Of a stretch of DNA of 64,000 nucleotides, positions 1-7,560 are shown piece by piece; position 1 is the stretch's first letter, and every line of letters starts with the position of its first letter. Position numbers and translations under genes: made by a program. The notes below the pieces were generated by a model. It was given only the letters and a program-made list of their open reading frames with translations. It ran no database searches and was not told the DNA's origin. Origin of the DNA: Thainema sp966674685 (GTDB taxonomy: Bacteria > Cyanobacteriota > Cyanobacteriia > Phormidesmidales > Phormidesmidaceae); NCBI GenBank assembly GCA_966674685.1, contig CBKWJC010000018.1, positions 1 through 64,000 of the forward strand, written 5' to 3'.

Positions 1-236
1 AACCACGGGTGAAGTTGACTTGCAGCCATTTCTCTCCTATTTCCGATAAAGTCTAGTGGAATATTTCGCTGCTTCAGCAGTTGACGAAATTCATTGACTG
101 ACATATCGGCCAAACGGCTAGCATAGCCAAGCGTTAACCGACCCGTTTGAAAGAGATGTATAGCAATTTCCTGGCGAAACTCGCTGGGTGTAAGCTGAGA
201 GGCTTGCAAAATTTCATCTGAAATAACAACACTCAT
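1..236 (-). CDS. UPF0175 family protein, 3' part cut by window edge
   Basis: Translating the complementary strand from the ATG at 236 gives MSVVISDEILQASQLTPSEF, then a stretch with TGRLTLGYASRLADMSVNEF and QLLKQRNIPL. This is the pattern of the small UPF0175 proteins (about 80-90 residues), which carry a degenerate helix-turn-helix and often sit as antitoxin-like partners of PIN-domain toxins. The frame stays open to base 1, so the stop and any partner gene lie outside the window. The last visible residues (after IPLDF) differ from the usual acidic HYDVEDF tail of the family, so the C-terminus may be divergent. Function is inferred from the family only. Confidence 0.6.
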   Translation of the reverse strand, partial: MSVVISDEILQASQLTPSEFRQEIAIHLFQTGRLTLGYASRLADMSVNEFRQLLKQRNIPLDFIGNRREMAASQLHPW

Positions 237-299
237 AAGAGTCACCTGACTGACACACTTTTAGCGTAACCTAAACAATTTTGATGTCGCGCAATCATC

Positions 300-1475
300 T
301 TATATAGGATTCGTGGCCCAAATTCGTCGTTGGGTTTTGAGATAGCGTTCGATGGAGTTTCCGGCCATGATGGACATGTCGCGGTTAGTTTTCCAGGCGT
401 AATCAATGGGTTCTAGGTAGGCTCGGTAAGATGCGATCGCATCTTGATGAGTCTCAAAACTGCGATGTAATCCTTCAGATTCTTCGGTGAAACAGCGCCG
501 CATTAGGTCTTTAGCGGCGGCATCGTCTAAATCAAATACGGGTGAAGTCAAAACCTGATAAATTGCGCCGTACAGCGCTGGGTCATACCAGAAAATGCCG
601 TTGATGGCGGCTGAAACATGGAAGTGGTCTTTCTGGCAGCCTTGAATGCCGAGATTGGCGATCCAGGTTTCCCATTTCGTCGGTGCTGGCAGGCACTTAA
701 CGACTTCATGGGAGAGAATCGTCGAGCTGCTGAAGTGGAAGCTCTCGTCCATAAAGTGATAGTAGGAAATCTGGCTGGGAATGGGAGCGTTCTCTGGATC
801 GGGGTGCTGCTGGTAGAAGTTGCTCAGCTTGTGCTGCACCAGCTTGCCGTTCAGCGTTCGCAGTCCGCGCACGGTGAAATACTGACAGGCCAGAAACGTA
901 TTATCTGCCGACATCAGGCCAAAGGCGTGGAGCTGGAGCTTTTTCCAGAACCGCTTGAATCGATTCGTATCGGCAAAAATCATCGTTTCGGTAAACAGCG
1001 ATCGCATTGGATACGAAAACACTCGCTGCCCAAACAGCGCCAGTTCCACCTGCTCCGATACGGTTTTGAAGGCATTGATATGCGCCCGTTCCTGGTTGGA
1101 TTCCAAGTCCAGCATGTCGCACACCTGCCGAAAGTCGTCTTGGGCAAACAGTCCGGCGGCACTGGTCTGATTGAAGTAAATGGTGGCGATTTCGGCGGAG
1201 ATGATTTGGCTGTAGTAGGCCACCCAGTACAGGTGGTTGAGAATCACGCGCTGGTTGTCGCTAGCTTGTTCCCAAACGGGCGTACCGTAGAGCAGCGAAA
1301 ACTCCTCAGCCTGCCAATACTGATCGCGACAGTCGGCATAGTTAAACCGCTGAGCAGCCTGATCGAGAAGCTGCGTATGATCCTGGGCTTTGTTGCGCCG
1401 ATAGTTGATCTCAATCTTTTTGCAAAGACGGGGATGCTGGGTCAGGGTGTTGGACTTAGGGGTGAGGGGTGGCAT
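300..1475 (-). CDS. Predicted diiron oxygenase of the AurF-like ferritin-like superfamily
   Basis: A 391-residue soluble, helical protein with a ladder of carboxylate and histidine ligands: E95 in SAEIATIYFN, the pair E129/H132 in QERAHINAF, DE at 243-244 with H247 in MDESFHFSSS, and H257/E258. This spacing is typical of ferritin-like diiron enzymes such as the p-aminobenzoate N-oxygenase AurF family, which oxidise amines or C-H bonds with O2. The substrate cannot be read from the sequence. There is no convincing ribosome-binding site before the ATG, and no in-frame Met close downstream that keeps the whole fold. The gene stands alone between a UPF0175 gene and a divergent phhB. A 300-codon open frame on the opposite strand is a shadow. 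Family assignment is moderately sure, chemistry is not. Confidence 0.55.
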   Translation of the reverse strand: MPPLTPKSNTLTQHPRLCKKIEINYRRNKAQDHTQLLDQAAQRFNYADCRDQYWQAEEFSLLYGTPVWEQASDNQRVILNHLYWVAYYSQIISAEIATIYFNQTSAAGLFAQDDFRQVCDMLDLESNQERAHINAFKTVSEQVELALFGQRVFSYPMRSLFTETMIFADTNRFKRFWKKLQLHAFGLMSADNTFLACQYFTVRGLRTLNGKLVQHKLSNFYQQHPDPENAPIPSQISYYHFMDESFHFSSSTILSHEVVKCLPAPTKWETWIANLGIQGCQKDHFHVSAAINGIFWYDPALYGAIYQVLTSPVFDLDDAAAKDLMRRCFTEESEGLHRSFETHQDAIASYRAYLEPIDYAWKTNRDMSIMAGNSIERYLKTQRRIWATNPI

Positions 1476-1843
1476 GGGAGGGATGTAAAGGCTGTAGAGA
1501 AAGTAAGGCGCGAGGAGTGAGGAGTGAGGCGTAAGGACTGAAAGTAAAGGGCAAGTAGTAGAAAAGTAGGGTGCTGTATAACCCTTCCGGTATGACTACG
1601 CTAAAGCGAAGCGTAACGCACCGAACAGGGCTGTAGAAGGCTGCAAAGATTGGGTTTTTAATTTTGAATATTGCATGATTCCCTTAACTCAAAACTTGAT
1701 ATTCAATACTCAACACGCCTCACTCCTCTCGCCTCACTCCTCACTCTCCAAGCAAGAATCTAAATTGTTGATTATTAGTGGGTGGCTAATAGATATATTG
1801 CGCTCAAATAATGTGAGAAAGGTCGTAATGGGAGACAGAAAAT
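1476..1843. other. Divergent spacer with short tandem repeats
   Basis: This 368-base spacer separates the diiron oxygenase and phhB and should hold promoters for both. It contains heptamer-like GGAGTGA repeats at 1511-1531 and their approximate complement at 1716-1748. At 1580-1640 there is a repeat built on ACGCTAAAGCGAAGCGTAAC, a form of the common cyanobacterial GGTGCGTTACGCTT repeat. No gene is seen. Confidence 0.6.
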
Positions 1844-2188
1844 ATGGCGGCACTCAGCGGACAGAAATGCGTTCCTTGTGAGGGTGGGGTTCCTCCGGCG
1901 ACGGAGGCGGAAATTGAGGAGATGAAGCAGCAGGTGCCGGATTGGCACATTAGCCGTGTGGATGGTTCGCCTCGGCTGCATCGGGTGTTCTTTTTCAGTA
2001 ATTTCCAGAAGGCGATGGAGTTTACGCAAAAGGTGGGTGATGTGGCGGAACAAGAAGGCCATCATCCGGCACTGCTGACGGAGTGGGGCAAGGTGACGGT
2101 GACGTGGTGGACGCACGCGATTAATGGTCTCCACCAGAATGATTTCATTATGGCTGCGAAAACGGATGAGGTGGCACAGCAGTTTTAG
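1844..2188 (+). CDS. phhB: Pterin-4a-carbinolamine dehydratase
   Basis: A 114-residue protein matching the PCD/DCoH family over its length, with the signature EGHHPALL (His73, His74) and the following VTVTWWTHAINGLHQND, where His91 completes the usual triad of active-site histidines. It dehydrates 4a-hydroxytetrahydropterin to the quinoid dihydropterin during cofactor recycling. In cyanobacteria without a clear phenylalanine hydroxylase it may serve another pterin. It is cytosolic and monocistronic; the divergent neighbour is the diiron oxygenase. No anomaly is seen. Confidence 0.9.
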   Translation: MAALSGQKCVPCEGGVPPATEAEIEEMKQQVPDWHISRVDGSPRLHRVFFFSNFQKAMEFTQKVGDVAEQEGHHPALLTEWGKVTVTWWTHAINGLHQNDFIMAAKTDEVAQQF

Positions 2189-2235
2189 GTAGGAGTTACG
2201 CGATCGCAACTCTCACCTAAAAAGTGCGATCGCAC

Positions 2236-2799
2236 TTATTCCATCAGCCAGCCAAACAAGTCTGCAACCGTCAGCTTTAAATCGTTAGCGAACTCTGGCA
2301 CTGGCAAGGGTGTTTGGGGTTCATCATAGACCGCAGTTGGCCGATCTGGCAGATAGACCAAAACTGATTGTTCGTCTGGATCAATCAGCCAGCCGATTTG
2401 AGTCCCGTGCTCAAGGCAGTGCAGAATGTTTTTGGTAACTTTCGTCTGGCTCTGATCGGGCGAGAGAATTTCAATTGTCCAGTCTGGAGCGATGGCAAAA
2501 ACATTGGCGACCCTGCCATTGTCTTGACGCGGAATTCGATGCCATTGAAAAACTGCAATATCTGGAACTGTTGAGCGTCCACCAAATGTACAGCGTAGTT
2601 CGGTAAAGGCTCGGGCGATTTGCTGTGGCTTAACGATTGAGTTGATGGCAGGAGCAAGTTCGGTTTGAATCGCGCTATGTTCTCCCTGTGGCATAGGTTT
2701 TTGGATGATGTGCCCATTAATGTATTCACTCGCGGGTTCAGTTTCGGGCAACTGGAGAAATTCTTCGAGCGTAAGGGATTTAGCGGGAGTTTGTACCAT
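2236..2799 (-). CDS. Uma2 family (DUF820) putative restriction-like nuclease
   Basis: A 187-residue Uma2/DUF820 protein: the N-terminal LTLEEFLQLPETEPASEYI, the glycine turn, STVPDIAVFQW (the conserved PD in the PD-(D/E)XK-like core), WTIEILSPDQS and the C-terminal Trp/Asp region are all present. These proteins are abundant in cyanobacteria and have a restriction-endonuclease fold, but their role is not established. The ATG at 2799 is preferred over the upstream in-frame ATG at 2823 because GGGGAG lies about seven bases before it. It borders a lower-GC stretch and is a lineage-variable type of gene. Confidence 0.85.
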   Translation of the reverse strand: MVQTPAKSLTLEEFLQLPETEPASEYINGHIIQKPMPQGEHSAIQTELAPAINSIVKPQQIARAFTELRCTFGGRSTVPDIAVFQWHRIPRQDNGRVANVFAIAPDWTIEILSPDQSQTKVTKNILHCLEHGTQIGWLIDPDEQSVLVYLPDRPTAVYDEPQTPLPVPEFANDLKLTVADLFGWLME

Positions 2800-3145
2800 G
2801 ATCAGGCTCCCCATAGCGATCAACTAACTGTACTTGCTATTTTACGGTTGTTTTGCTGGTCATTGAGTGCGATCGCAACTCTCAAACTTCAAAACGCGAT
2901 CGCACATTCAAGCAGCCAAAAAGTGCGATCGCATGTTTTAACAGCAAAATTTGAGTAACTATCTTTGTAGGATAGGTTAGCGTTAGCGTAACCCATGTGG
3001 TTTATTGGGTTTCATGCCTCAACCCAACTTGTAAAAGGTGCGATCGCACTAAAATTTCGCTTTAAAAAGTTTTTTCATAGTTTTCCGGTTGAACAGACTT
3101 AATGCTGGGAAAACTTAGACAAAGTAGATACGTTGAGAAAATGCT
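2800..3145. other. Spacer dense in HIP1 octamers
   Basis: This 346-base spacer lies upstream of two divergent genes. At least three copies of GCGATCGC lie within about 70 bases (2868-2936) and another near 3040. A form of the GTTAGCGTAACCC repeat is at 2976-2996. No credible coding frame was found; the 97-codon frame crossing from 2665 overlaps the Uma2 gene and has no family features. Confidence 0.5.
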
Positions 3146-4318
3146 ATGTCTAAGCCCCAGATAGAACTGTCGGAAGCATCTAAACAAGGTAATCCTAGAG
3201 CGATTGCAGCATTAATGAATCGCTCCCTTCAACCCAAAGGAATTACCGTGAAGGCTTTTATGCAAAAAGATCGACTCAACATAGTTCTAGAGTCTGTTGA
3301 AGTTCCTCCTCAAGCAGCTTTAGTGAGTTTCACACGCAAAGGGCTTAACAGTTTAGGCATCACAACTATCAAAACGGTCAGAGTACACGGCAAGCAGCAA
3401 GGTACAGATTCACCTTGTTGGATGGAGGAATTCAGCTTAAGTAGTTATGTTGAACCCGTTGATGCAATTGTCATCAGTTCAACGACAACAGCTCATCTTA
3501 CACAGCCAACGCAAAAAGCTAAAACGACTACTCAGAAAAGCGCTATCGCCAAGAGGAAGTCTAGCGGACTTAAGCGTTCATGGATTTTGATTGCCGCAGG
3601 TTCAGCATCTGTAGTCGTTTTACTTGGATTAGGTGGTTTAGCATTTTGGTTACGTTCTGCCCAAAATGCAGCTATTGCAGATGCACAAGAGCTTATAGAA
3701 ACAGGAGAACAAGGCGATGATGGAGGAAACCTTCAAGCGCTGAAAGCCAGTGAGGAAAATCTACAGCAAGCGATTGTTCTATTAGAAGATGCACCCAAAC
3801 TTCCATTAATTAATGTTGCCAGCCTTGAAACAACGCTTAATGATACGCAAACAAAACTGGCAGAAGTGGAGGAAGAAATTGAGGCTTATGAAGCCCTTCT
3901 ACCCAAAATTCAGGATGCTTTCGATCAAGTGTCAGCGCTTAACTCTAGTTTAGATGTTGGAATGAACTATAGAGATTATGGCTCTGAGGTTCGAAATGTT
4001 AAAGTTGCGATTGATCGTCTTGGTAGAGAATCCGGTATTTCTGATAATTCGATATATCAAGATTTAGAGACAGCTTACAAGCACTATGAGTTTGCTTATA
4101 ACGTATGGAACTACTATATTGAATCCGACGAATCCCATAGCTTCTTTCCTGCTAGTTCTTCCTACGGTCAATTATTGACTGACAACTATAAAGTGCCAAC
4201 GCAAAATATCGTAGGTACAAGCTATATTTACCTGGATACAGCTTTATCGAAGGTTTGGAGTGCCGCAGGTGAAAGTGTTCAAGAAGCTCAGGCTAAACTT
4301 GAAGCTGATGCTGAATGA
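3146..4318 (+). CDS. Cyanobacterial membrane-anchored protein with N-terminal small domain and coiled-coil C-terminus
   Basis: 390 residues. Residues 1-115 form a small alpha/beta domain (GNPRAIAALMNRSLQPKGIT ... SFTRKGLNSLGI) that I recognise as a recurrent cyanobacterial module at the N-terminus of membrane proteins; its function is unknown. A basic Thr/Lys linker follows, then one transmembrane helix near 147-168 (WILIAAGSASVVVLLGLGG) and a C-terminal extramembrane region with coiled-coil segments about 175-255. No enzyme motif is seen. Topology is probably N-terminus inside, with the coiled-coil part in the periplasm or lumen. The gene has lower GC than its neighbours and sits with another unknown gene downstream. 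Confidence 0.75.
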   Translation: MSKPQIELSEASKQGNPRAIAALMNRSLQPKGITVKAFMQKDRLNIVLESVEVPPQAALVSFTRKGLNSLGITTIKTVRVHGKQQGTDSPCWMEEFSLSSYVEPVDAIVISSTTTAHLTQPTQKAKTTTQKSAIAKRKSSGLKRSWILIAAGSASVVVLLGLGGLAFWLRSAQNAAIADAQELIETGEQGDDGGNLQALKASEENLQQAIVLLEDAPKLPLINVASLETTLNDTQTKLAEVEEEIEAYEALLPKIQDAFDQVSALNSSLDVGMNYRDYGSEVRNVKVAIDRLGRESGISDNSIYQDLETAYKHYEFAYNVWNYYIESDESHSFFPASSSYGQLLTDNYKVPTQNIVGTSYIYLDTALSKVWSAAGESVQEAQAKLEADAE

Positions 4319-4465
4319 TTTTTGAAGGATAGGTAGTGTAGCTCATCCAGGTGTTGATTTCATGATGTAATGCAGCTTAAAAGACTTGTAGCCTCACTAC
4401 AACAAAGACTGTACCACGAACAATATAGAGCTTTCTGTTTCAATTGATTACTACTATTTTGGCTT

Positions 4466-5149
4466 ATGTCTGATCTAGATGAAATCAGAATTCCTCGTAT
4501 AGAAGATATTCCTCCGCTAAACCAGCATCAAATTGATCCCAAAGAACTAGTTAGAGCTGCCATATATCAATTTGGCGGTCGTTTTATTGGAACAATATAT
4601 GATAATGCCATAGGAGATGGTGATCACAATCCTGAGAAAGTGCTACATGCACTGCAATTTAAATGGTTGATTGAACAAATTCCTCAGATACAAAATAAAT
4701 TAAATCGCTTGTTACAGATTATTCCTCCAGAAGATCACCCTGAGCCTTCTGATATCAGCGCGATCTTTGAAGCTGCTTATAGAGTTTCTAGAAAAACAGC
4801 CGATCCCAAAAAGAGGAAGCTACTTAAAGCTGCGCTCATTAATGCTTTTGACAAGGAATTATATCTTGAAGGCATGACTCTTCGTCTTATGGGAATTTTG
4901 GAAGATTTATATTACGGAGATATTGATATTCTTAATAGACTAAATATTGAGGTTCAGGGTAATAGTTCTTTAAAGAAATACTCACAAAATAGATTAACTG
5001 ATCAAGAACTTCACCATATAGAAATTTTGGAAAAATATGCACTGGTGAGAGTGGCTACTAATTCAACTCCCCAACAGATAACTATTAGAACTCTTGGCCA
5101 GAAATTGCTCCAGTTGGTTTTAAAGGATTATCCAGATGATGATGTTTAG
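4466..5149 (+). CDS. Hypothetical protein, all-alpha with winged-helix-like C-terminus
   Basis: I do not recognise this 227-residue protein. It is soluble, mostly helical and rich in Ile/Leu/Asp. The C-terminal portion (HHIEILEKYALVRVATNS then ITIRTLGQKLLQLV) has the look of the end of a winged-helix domain, as in DUF-type proteins where a helical repeat region precedes a degenerate wHTH; that is an inference from pattern only. AT content is clearly higher than the flanking housekeeping genes and it starts 147 bases after the previous unknown gene, suggesting a small recently acquired segment. No membrane segment or signal peptide is seen. Confidence 0.65.
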   Translation: MSDLDEIRIPRIEDIPPLNQHQIDPKELVRAAIYQFGGRFIGTIYDNAIGDGDHNPEKVLHALQFKWLIEQIPQIQNKLNRLLQIIPPEDHPEPSDISAIFEAAYRVSRKTADPKKRKLLKAALINAFDKELYLEGMTLRLMGILEDLYYGDIDILNRLNIEVQGNSSLKKYSQNRLTDQELHHIEILEKYALVRVATNSTPQQITIRTLGQKLLQLVLKDYPDDDV

Positions 5150-5214
5150 CACATCATATTTCTTGTGTGTCTGTTATTAAACCTATATTGACTCCAAAAG
5201 CCAAATCCCGTACT

Positions 5215-5440
5215 GTGAAACGTTAAGTTGCCAAGGCAAACATCACTGCGCGGCAACTGGATACCAAAAATCTAGTCAGCGCTACCCAGAGTTGGTGCAA
5301 GCAACCCTGGATAGCTAACCCCCGGTTGGTAACGGCAACGCGGAGGCTTGAGGGATCATACCCCAGAGCCACCCTGCATTGCACTTCGAATTGCGGGCGT
5401 GGCTAGGTTTTTGGCTTTCCTCCCGAAAGTCCAAAACCAA
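5215..5440 (+). ncRNA. Candidate HEARO / omega-RNA-like structured RNA without IscB
   Basis: A run of nested stems fills this spacer: GTTGCC (5227-5232) with GGCAAC (5252-5257); a hairpin at 5286-5310 with CCAG/CTGG and GTTG/CAAC arms around one mismatch; AGCCAC (5367-5372) with GTGGCT (5399-5404), extended inside by GCA/TGC; and a terminal hairpin at 5406-5438 with a perfect CTTTC/GAAAG inner stem. The element begins right after GTGA (5215-5218). HEARO RNAs, the guide RNAs of IscB nucleases, are reported to lie next to ATGA or GTGA and to end just before the nuclease start codon. Here an ATG with AAGGAAA follows at 5451, but it opens a short unrelated frame. Stems are seen; family membership is inferred. 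It could instead be a cis leader of the next ORF. Confidence 0.5.
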
Positions 5441-5450
5441 AGGAAACACA

Positions 5451-5735
5451 ATGACATACCTCATCCTCGGTGCTGCCTCCAACGCAGCGCCACAAGCTGC
5501 TGCGGCTCAGCCCAGTCAACCAACTCGTGATGGTCGCCATCCCCTGCGGATTATCCTGCTCGGCACCCGCCCCGACATCATCATCACGATCAAAAACCTG
5601 CATCGGCGCGGCTTTGCCCCCGCTGATGAGTGGAGCCAGCCGATTCCCTGCCCCAGCGCCAGCGATGTCGCGCGCATTCTAGCTCAGCGTCAGCCGGATG
5701 ACCAAATCAGCATTCTGACCCGCTATTTGGGTTAA
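5451..5735 (+). CDS. Small conserved cyanobacterial hypothetical protein
   Basis: 94 residues from the ATG at 5451, preceded by AAGGAAA at a good distance. Residues 1-30 are Ala/Pro-rich and low complexity. The rest (PLRIILLGTRPDIIITIKNL, then FAPADEWSQPIP and ISILTRYLG) resembles a short cyanobacterial hypothetical family that I recall with the pattern RIILLG, HRLGFA, WS and ILTRY. Function is unknown. The start codon lies 12 bases after the terminal hairpin of the structured RNA, so transcription probably passes through that RNA. A longer in-frame opening exists from 5379, but it would code through the hairpins and is not favoured. Confidence 0.6.
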   Translation: MTYLILGAASNAAPQAAAAQPSQPTRDGRHPLRIILLGTRPDIIITIKNLHRRGFAPADEWSQPIPCPSASDVARILAQRQPDDQISILTRYLG

Positions 5736-5759
5736 GAACTGAGTGCTGAGTTACGCCTT

Positions 5760-5862
5760 ATATCAGGTCTATGCATAAGAACCCAGTTTATTTTGGGTGA
5801 AACGTTTGCGGAGCAAACGTTTCACCCAAAATAAACTGTGGGTTTTCAACCAGACTTGATAT
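5760..5862. repeat. MITE-like hairpin repeat, family A
   Basis: A perfect 25-base inverted repeat (5785-5809 and 5813-5837) with a three-base loop, flanked by imperfect terminal inverted repeats ATATCAGGTCT (left) and ATATCAAGTCTGG read from the right end. Related elements are near 29150-29247 and 45015-45112. There is no coding capacity. Confidence 0.75.
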
Positions 5863-5920
5863 TACTCCTCTCGCCTCTCGCCTTACTTTCTCAGCGCTGA
5901 GGCAGAGATTTGGAGCCATA

Positions 5921-5965
5921 AAAAAACAGAGGAGAGAACGCCGTGCATTCCCTCCTCTGCTTTTT
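5921..5965 (-). terminator. Rho-independent terminator of desA
   Basis: On the minus strand the stem GCAGAGGAG pairs with CTCCTCTG (5952-5960 and 5927-5934) and is followed by TTTTTT. It lies about 30 bases after the desA stop. Confidence 0.75.
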
Positions 5966-5990
5966 ATCTGTTTCAGAATTCAGAATAAGA

Positions 5991-7040
5991 CTACTTCAGT
6001 TTCGCCGCGCGAAATGTTTGATACGCCTGCTCAGGGTGATAGAGATGACAGTAGTCCACAATCTCTTTCATCAATTTCCAAGAGAACTGGCGCTCTTTCA
6101 GATAGGGCTGCCAGTTTTCCTTCAGGCTACTGTGAGCCAACCGCAGATTGTAAGAGGGGATTGCGACTGACAGGTGGTGCGGTATATGCACATTGATGTC
6201 GTGGCAGAGAATCTCAATCCAGCGGGGATAGCGACAGTGAATGGTGCCCTCAAGCTGTGCAACCGCTTCATTCCAAGAATCAACGGGTTGAAAAGGCACG
6301 TCCATCGTGGTGTGATGCACGATGGTGAACGTGCTCATCCAGAAGTGGTAAACCAGCCAGGGCAACAGCCAGAACTTGACGAAGCCCCACAGACCAGTGG
6401 TGGCAATCAAAACCGGGAAGAAAATCGCGGCAAATACGAGGACGACAGTGATCGAGAGTTTCACCTTTTTGCGATCGCGTTCTGCAAACTGCGACGGGTC
6501 AAAGTGGATACCCGCCCAGTGAGCGATGGAACCCATCCACCACAGCCGACCGCGCAGCACCTCATACAGCTTTCGCATCACAACAGGGGTGTTGCGGTAT
6601 TCTTCTACTTTCCAGGGTTGCCACGCATTGTCTACGTCCAGCTTGTTGGTGTGGATGTGGTGATAGTCATGTCCCAACCGCCAGCAGTGAAAGGGGTAGA
6701 TCAGCGGCAGCATGGCAATGTGGCCGACTAAATCATTCACCCAGCGACGCTGAGCAAACGAGCGGTGGCCGCAGTCGTGCCCGATTACGAAGAAGCCCGT
6801 TAGCGCGGTACCCGTGAAAATCCAGGCAATCGGTAACAAGAACCAGGGGGAAACTGCGATCGCAACATAGCCAAGCGTCACGGCTGCAACGCTGAGTAAC
6901 GCTTGACTCCAAGCTTTGCGGCGGTTTTTCTGGAAGCACTCCCGTGGCAGAGTTTTGATGATGTCCTTCAGTGTGATGTTATTGCGTGCCAGTGCTGACA
7001 GCTCATTATTCAGTTCAAATTGTTCAGTCGTAGCAACCAT
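5991..7040 (-). CDS. desA: Acyl-lipid delta-12 fatty acid desaturase
   Basis: 349 residues closely matching cyanobacterial DesA, which introduces the delta-12 double bond into oleoyl groups on membrane glycerolipids using ferredoxin. The three histidine boxes are intact: HDCGH (about 88-92), HDYHH (124-128) and HIPHH (285-289). They are separated by paired membrane segments and the family stretch FWMSTFTIVHHT. The open frame extends 15 codons further upstream to 7085. The internal ATG at 7040 (MVATTEQFEL) is preferred on family length, with GGAG about 14 bases before it, so the start is not certain. A terminator follows the stop. Desaturase genes are commonly cold-induced, but no specific control element was identified. 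Confidence 0.95.
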   Translation of the reverse strand: MVATTEQFELNNELSALARNNITLKDIIKTLPRECFQKNRRKAWSQALLSVAAVTLGYVAIAVSPWFLLPIAWIFTGTALTGFFVIGHDCGHRSFAQRRWVNDLVGHIAMLPLIYPFHCWRLGHDYHHIHTNKLDVDNAWQPWKVEEYRNTPVVMRKLYEVLRGRLWWMGSIAHWAGIHFDPSQFAERDRKKVKLSITVVLVFAAIFFPVLIATTGLWGFVKFWLLPWLVYHFWMSTFTIVHHTTMDVPFQPVDSWNEAVAQLEGTIHCRYPRWIEILCHDINVHIPHHLSVAIPSYNLRLAHSSLKENWQPYLKERQFSWKLMKEIVDYCHLYHPEQAYQTFRAAKLK

Positions 7041-7560
7041 GAATTCGATCAATTCTCCATAAATGGCTAAGATAGCGCCTGCCACACCAAATTCGCTAGA
7101 ACATAATGAGAGGGCAAGTTTTGCCGTCCACTGTCGTATGTACGAGTGTTGATGTCTAGTGTTGTGTCCCAGCTAAAGTCGCGATCGCGATTGTGTCCAG
7201 CCAGTTATTGAGATGGATTCGAGACGTATCCCTTCAAAGGTTCCCTTTCGACCATGACAATTACCAACTGAACGGGTTCGGTATGACGCTGATAAATGGG
7301 TGGTTTATTCACGGCGGACTCATCGCTACACTGCCTCAACTCAAACCTGGCATCCCAACAACCAAAAAGGTGATTTTGCTGCCGCATCGCGACAGCAAAA
7401 TCACCCCTTCCGGTTCCCATTTTGTAACGTGCCAGATCTGAGTCAACGTACACTGCTAAATCCTGAGAGCCGTTAAAAAACCTTAACATTTATACCATGC
7501 TCATCGGCCATTGTTGCCGGACAAAATCGCAGATCTACCAAGAGTAGTAATGATTTTGTG
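7041..7560. other. Gene-free spacer with a hairpin
   Basis: This is the upstream region of desA and the downstream region of the WD40 kinase. A 13-base perfect inverted repeat (GGTGATTTTGCTG, 7369-7381, and its complement 7393-7405) with loop CCGCATCGCGA could terminate the kinase transcript. The loop motif recurs in the hairpin after chlP. Open frames here are short and featureless. Confidence 0.5.

Noticed and set aside
618..1520. 300-codon open frame on the plus strand opposite the diiron oxygenase
   Set aside because: The minus-strand protein has conserved metal motifs; the plus-strand product has none and reads like an antisense translation.
2665..2958. 97-codon plus-strand ORF
   Set aside because: Overlaps the start of the Uma2 gene and its HIP1-rich spacer; no recognisable feature.
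5215..5440. Glutamine (glnA/downstream-peptide), cobalamin or group II intron RNA as an alternative identity
   Set aside because: I did not find the glutamine riboswitch core, the cobalamin B12-box sequence, or a group II domain V hairpin in this segment.
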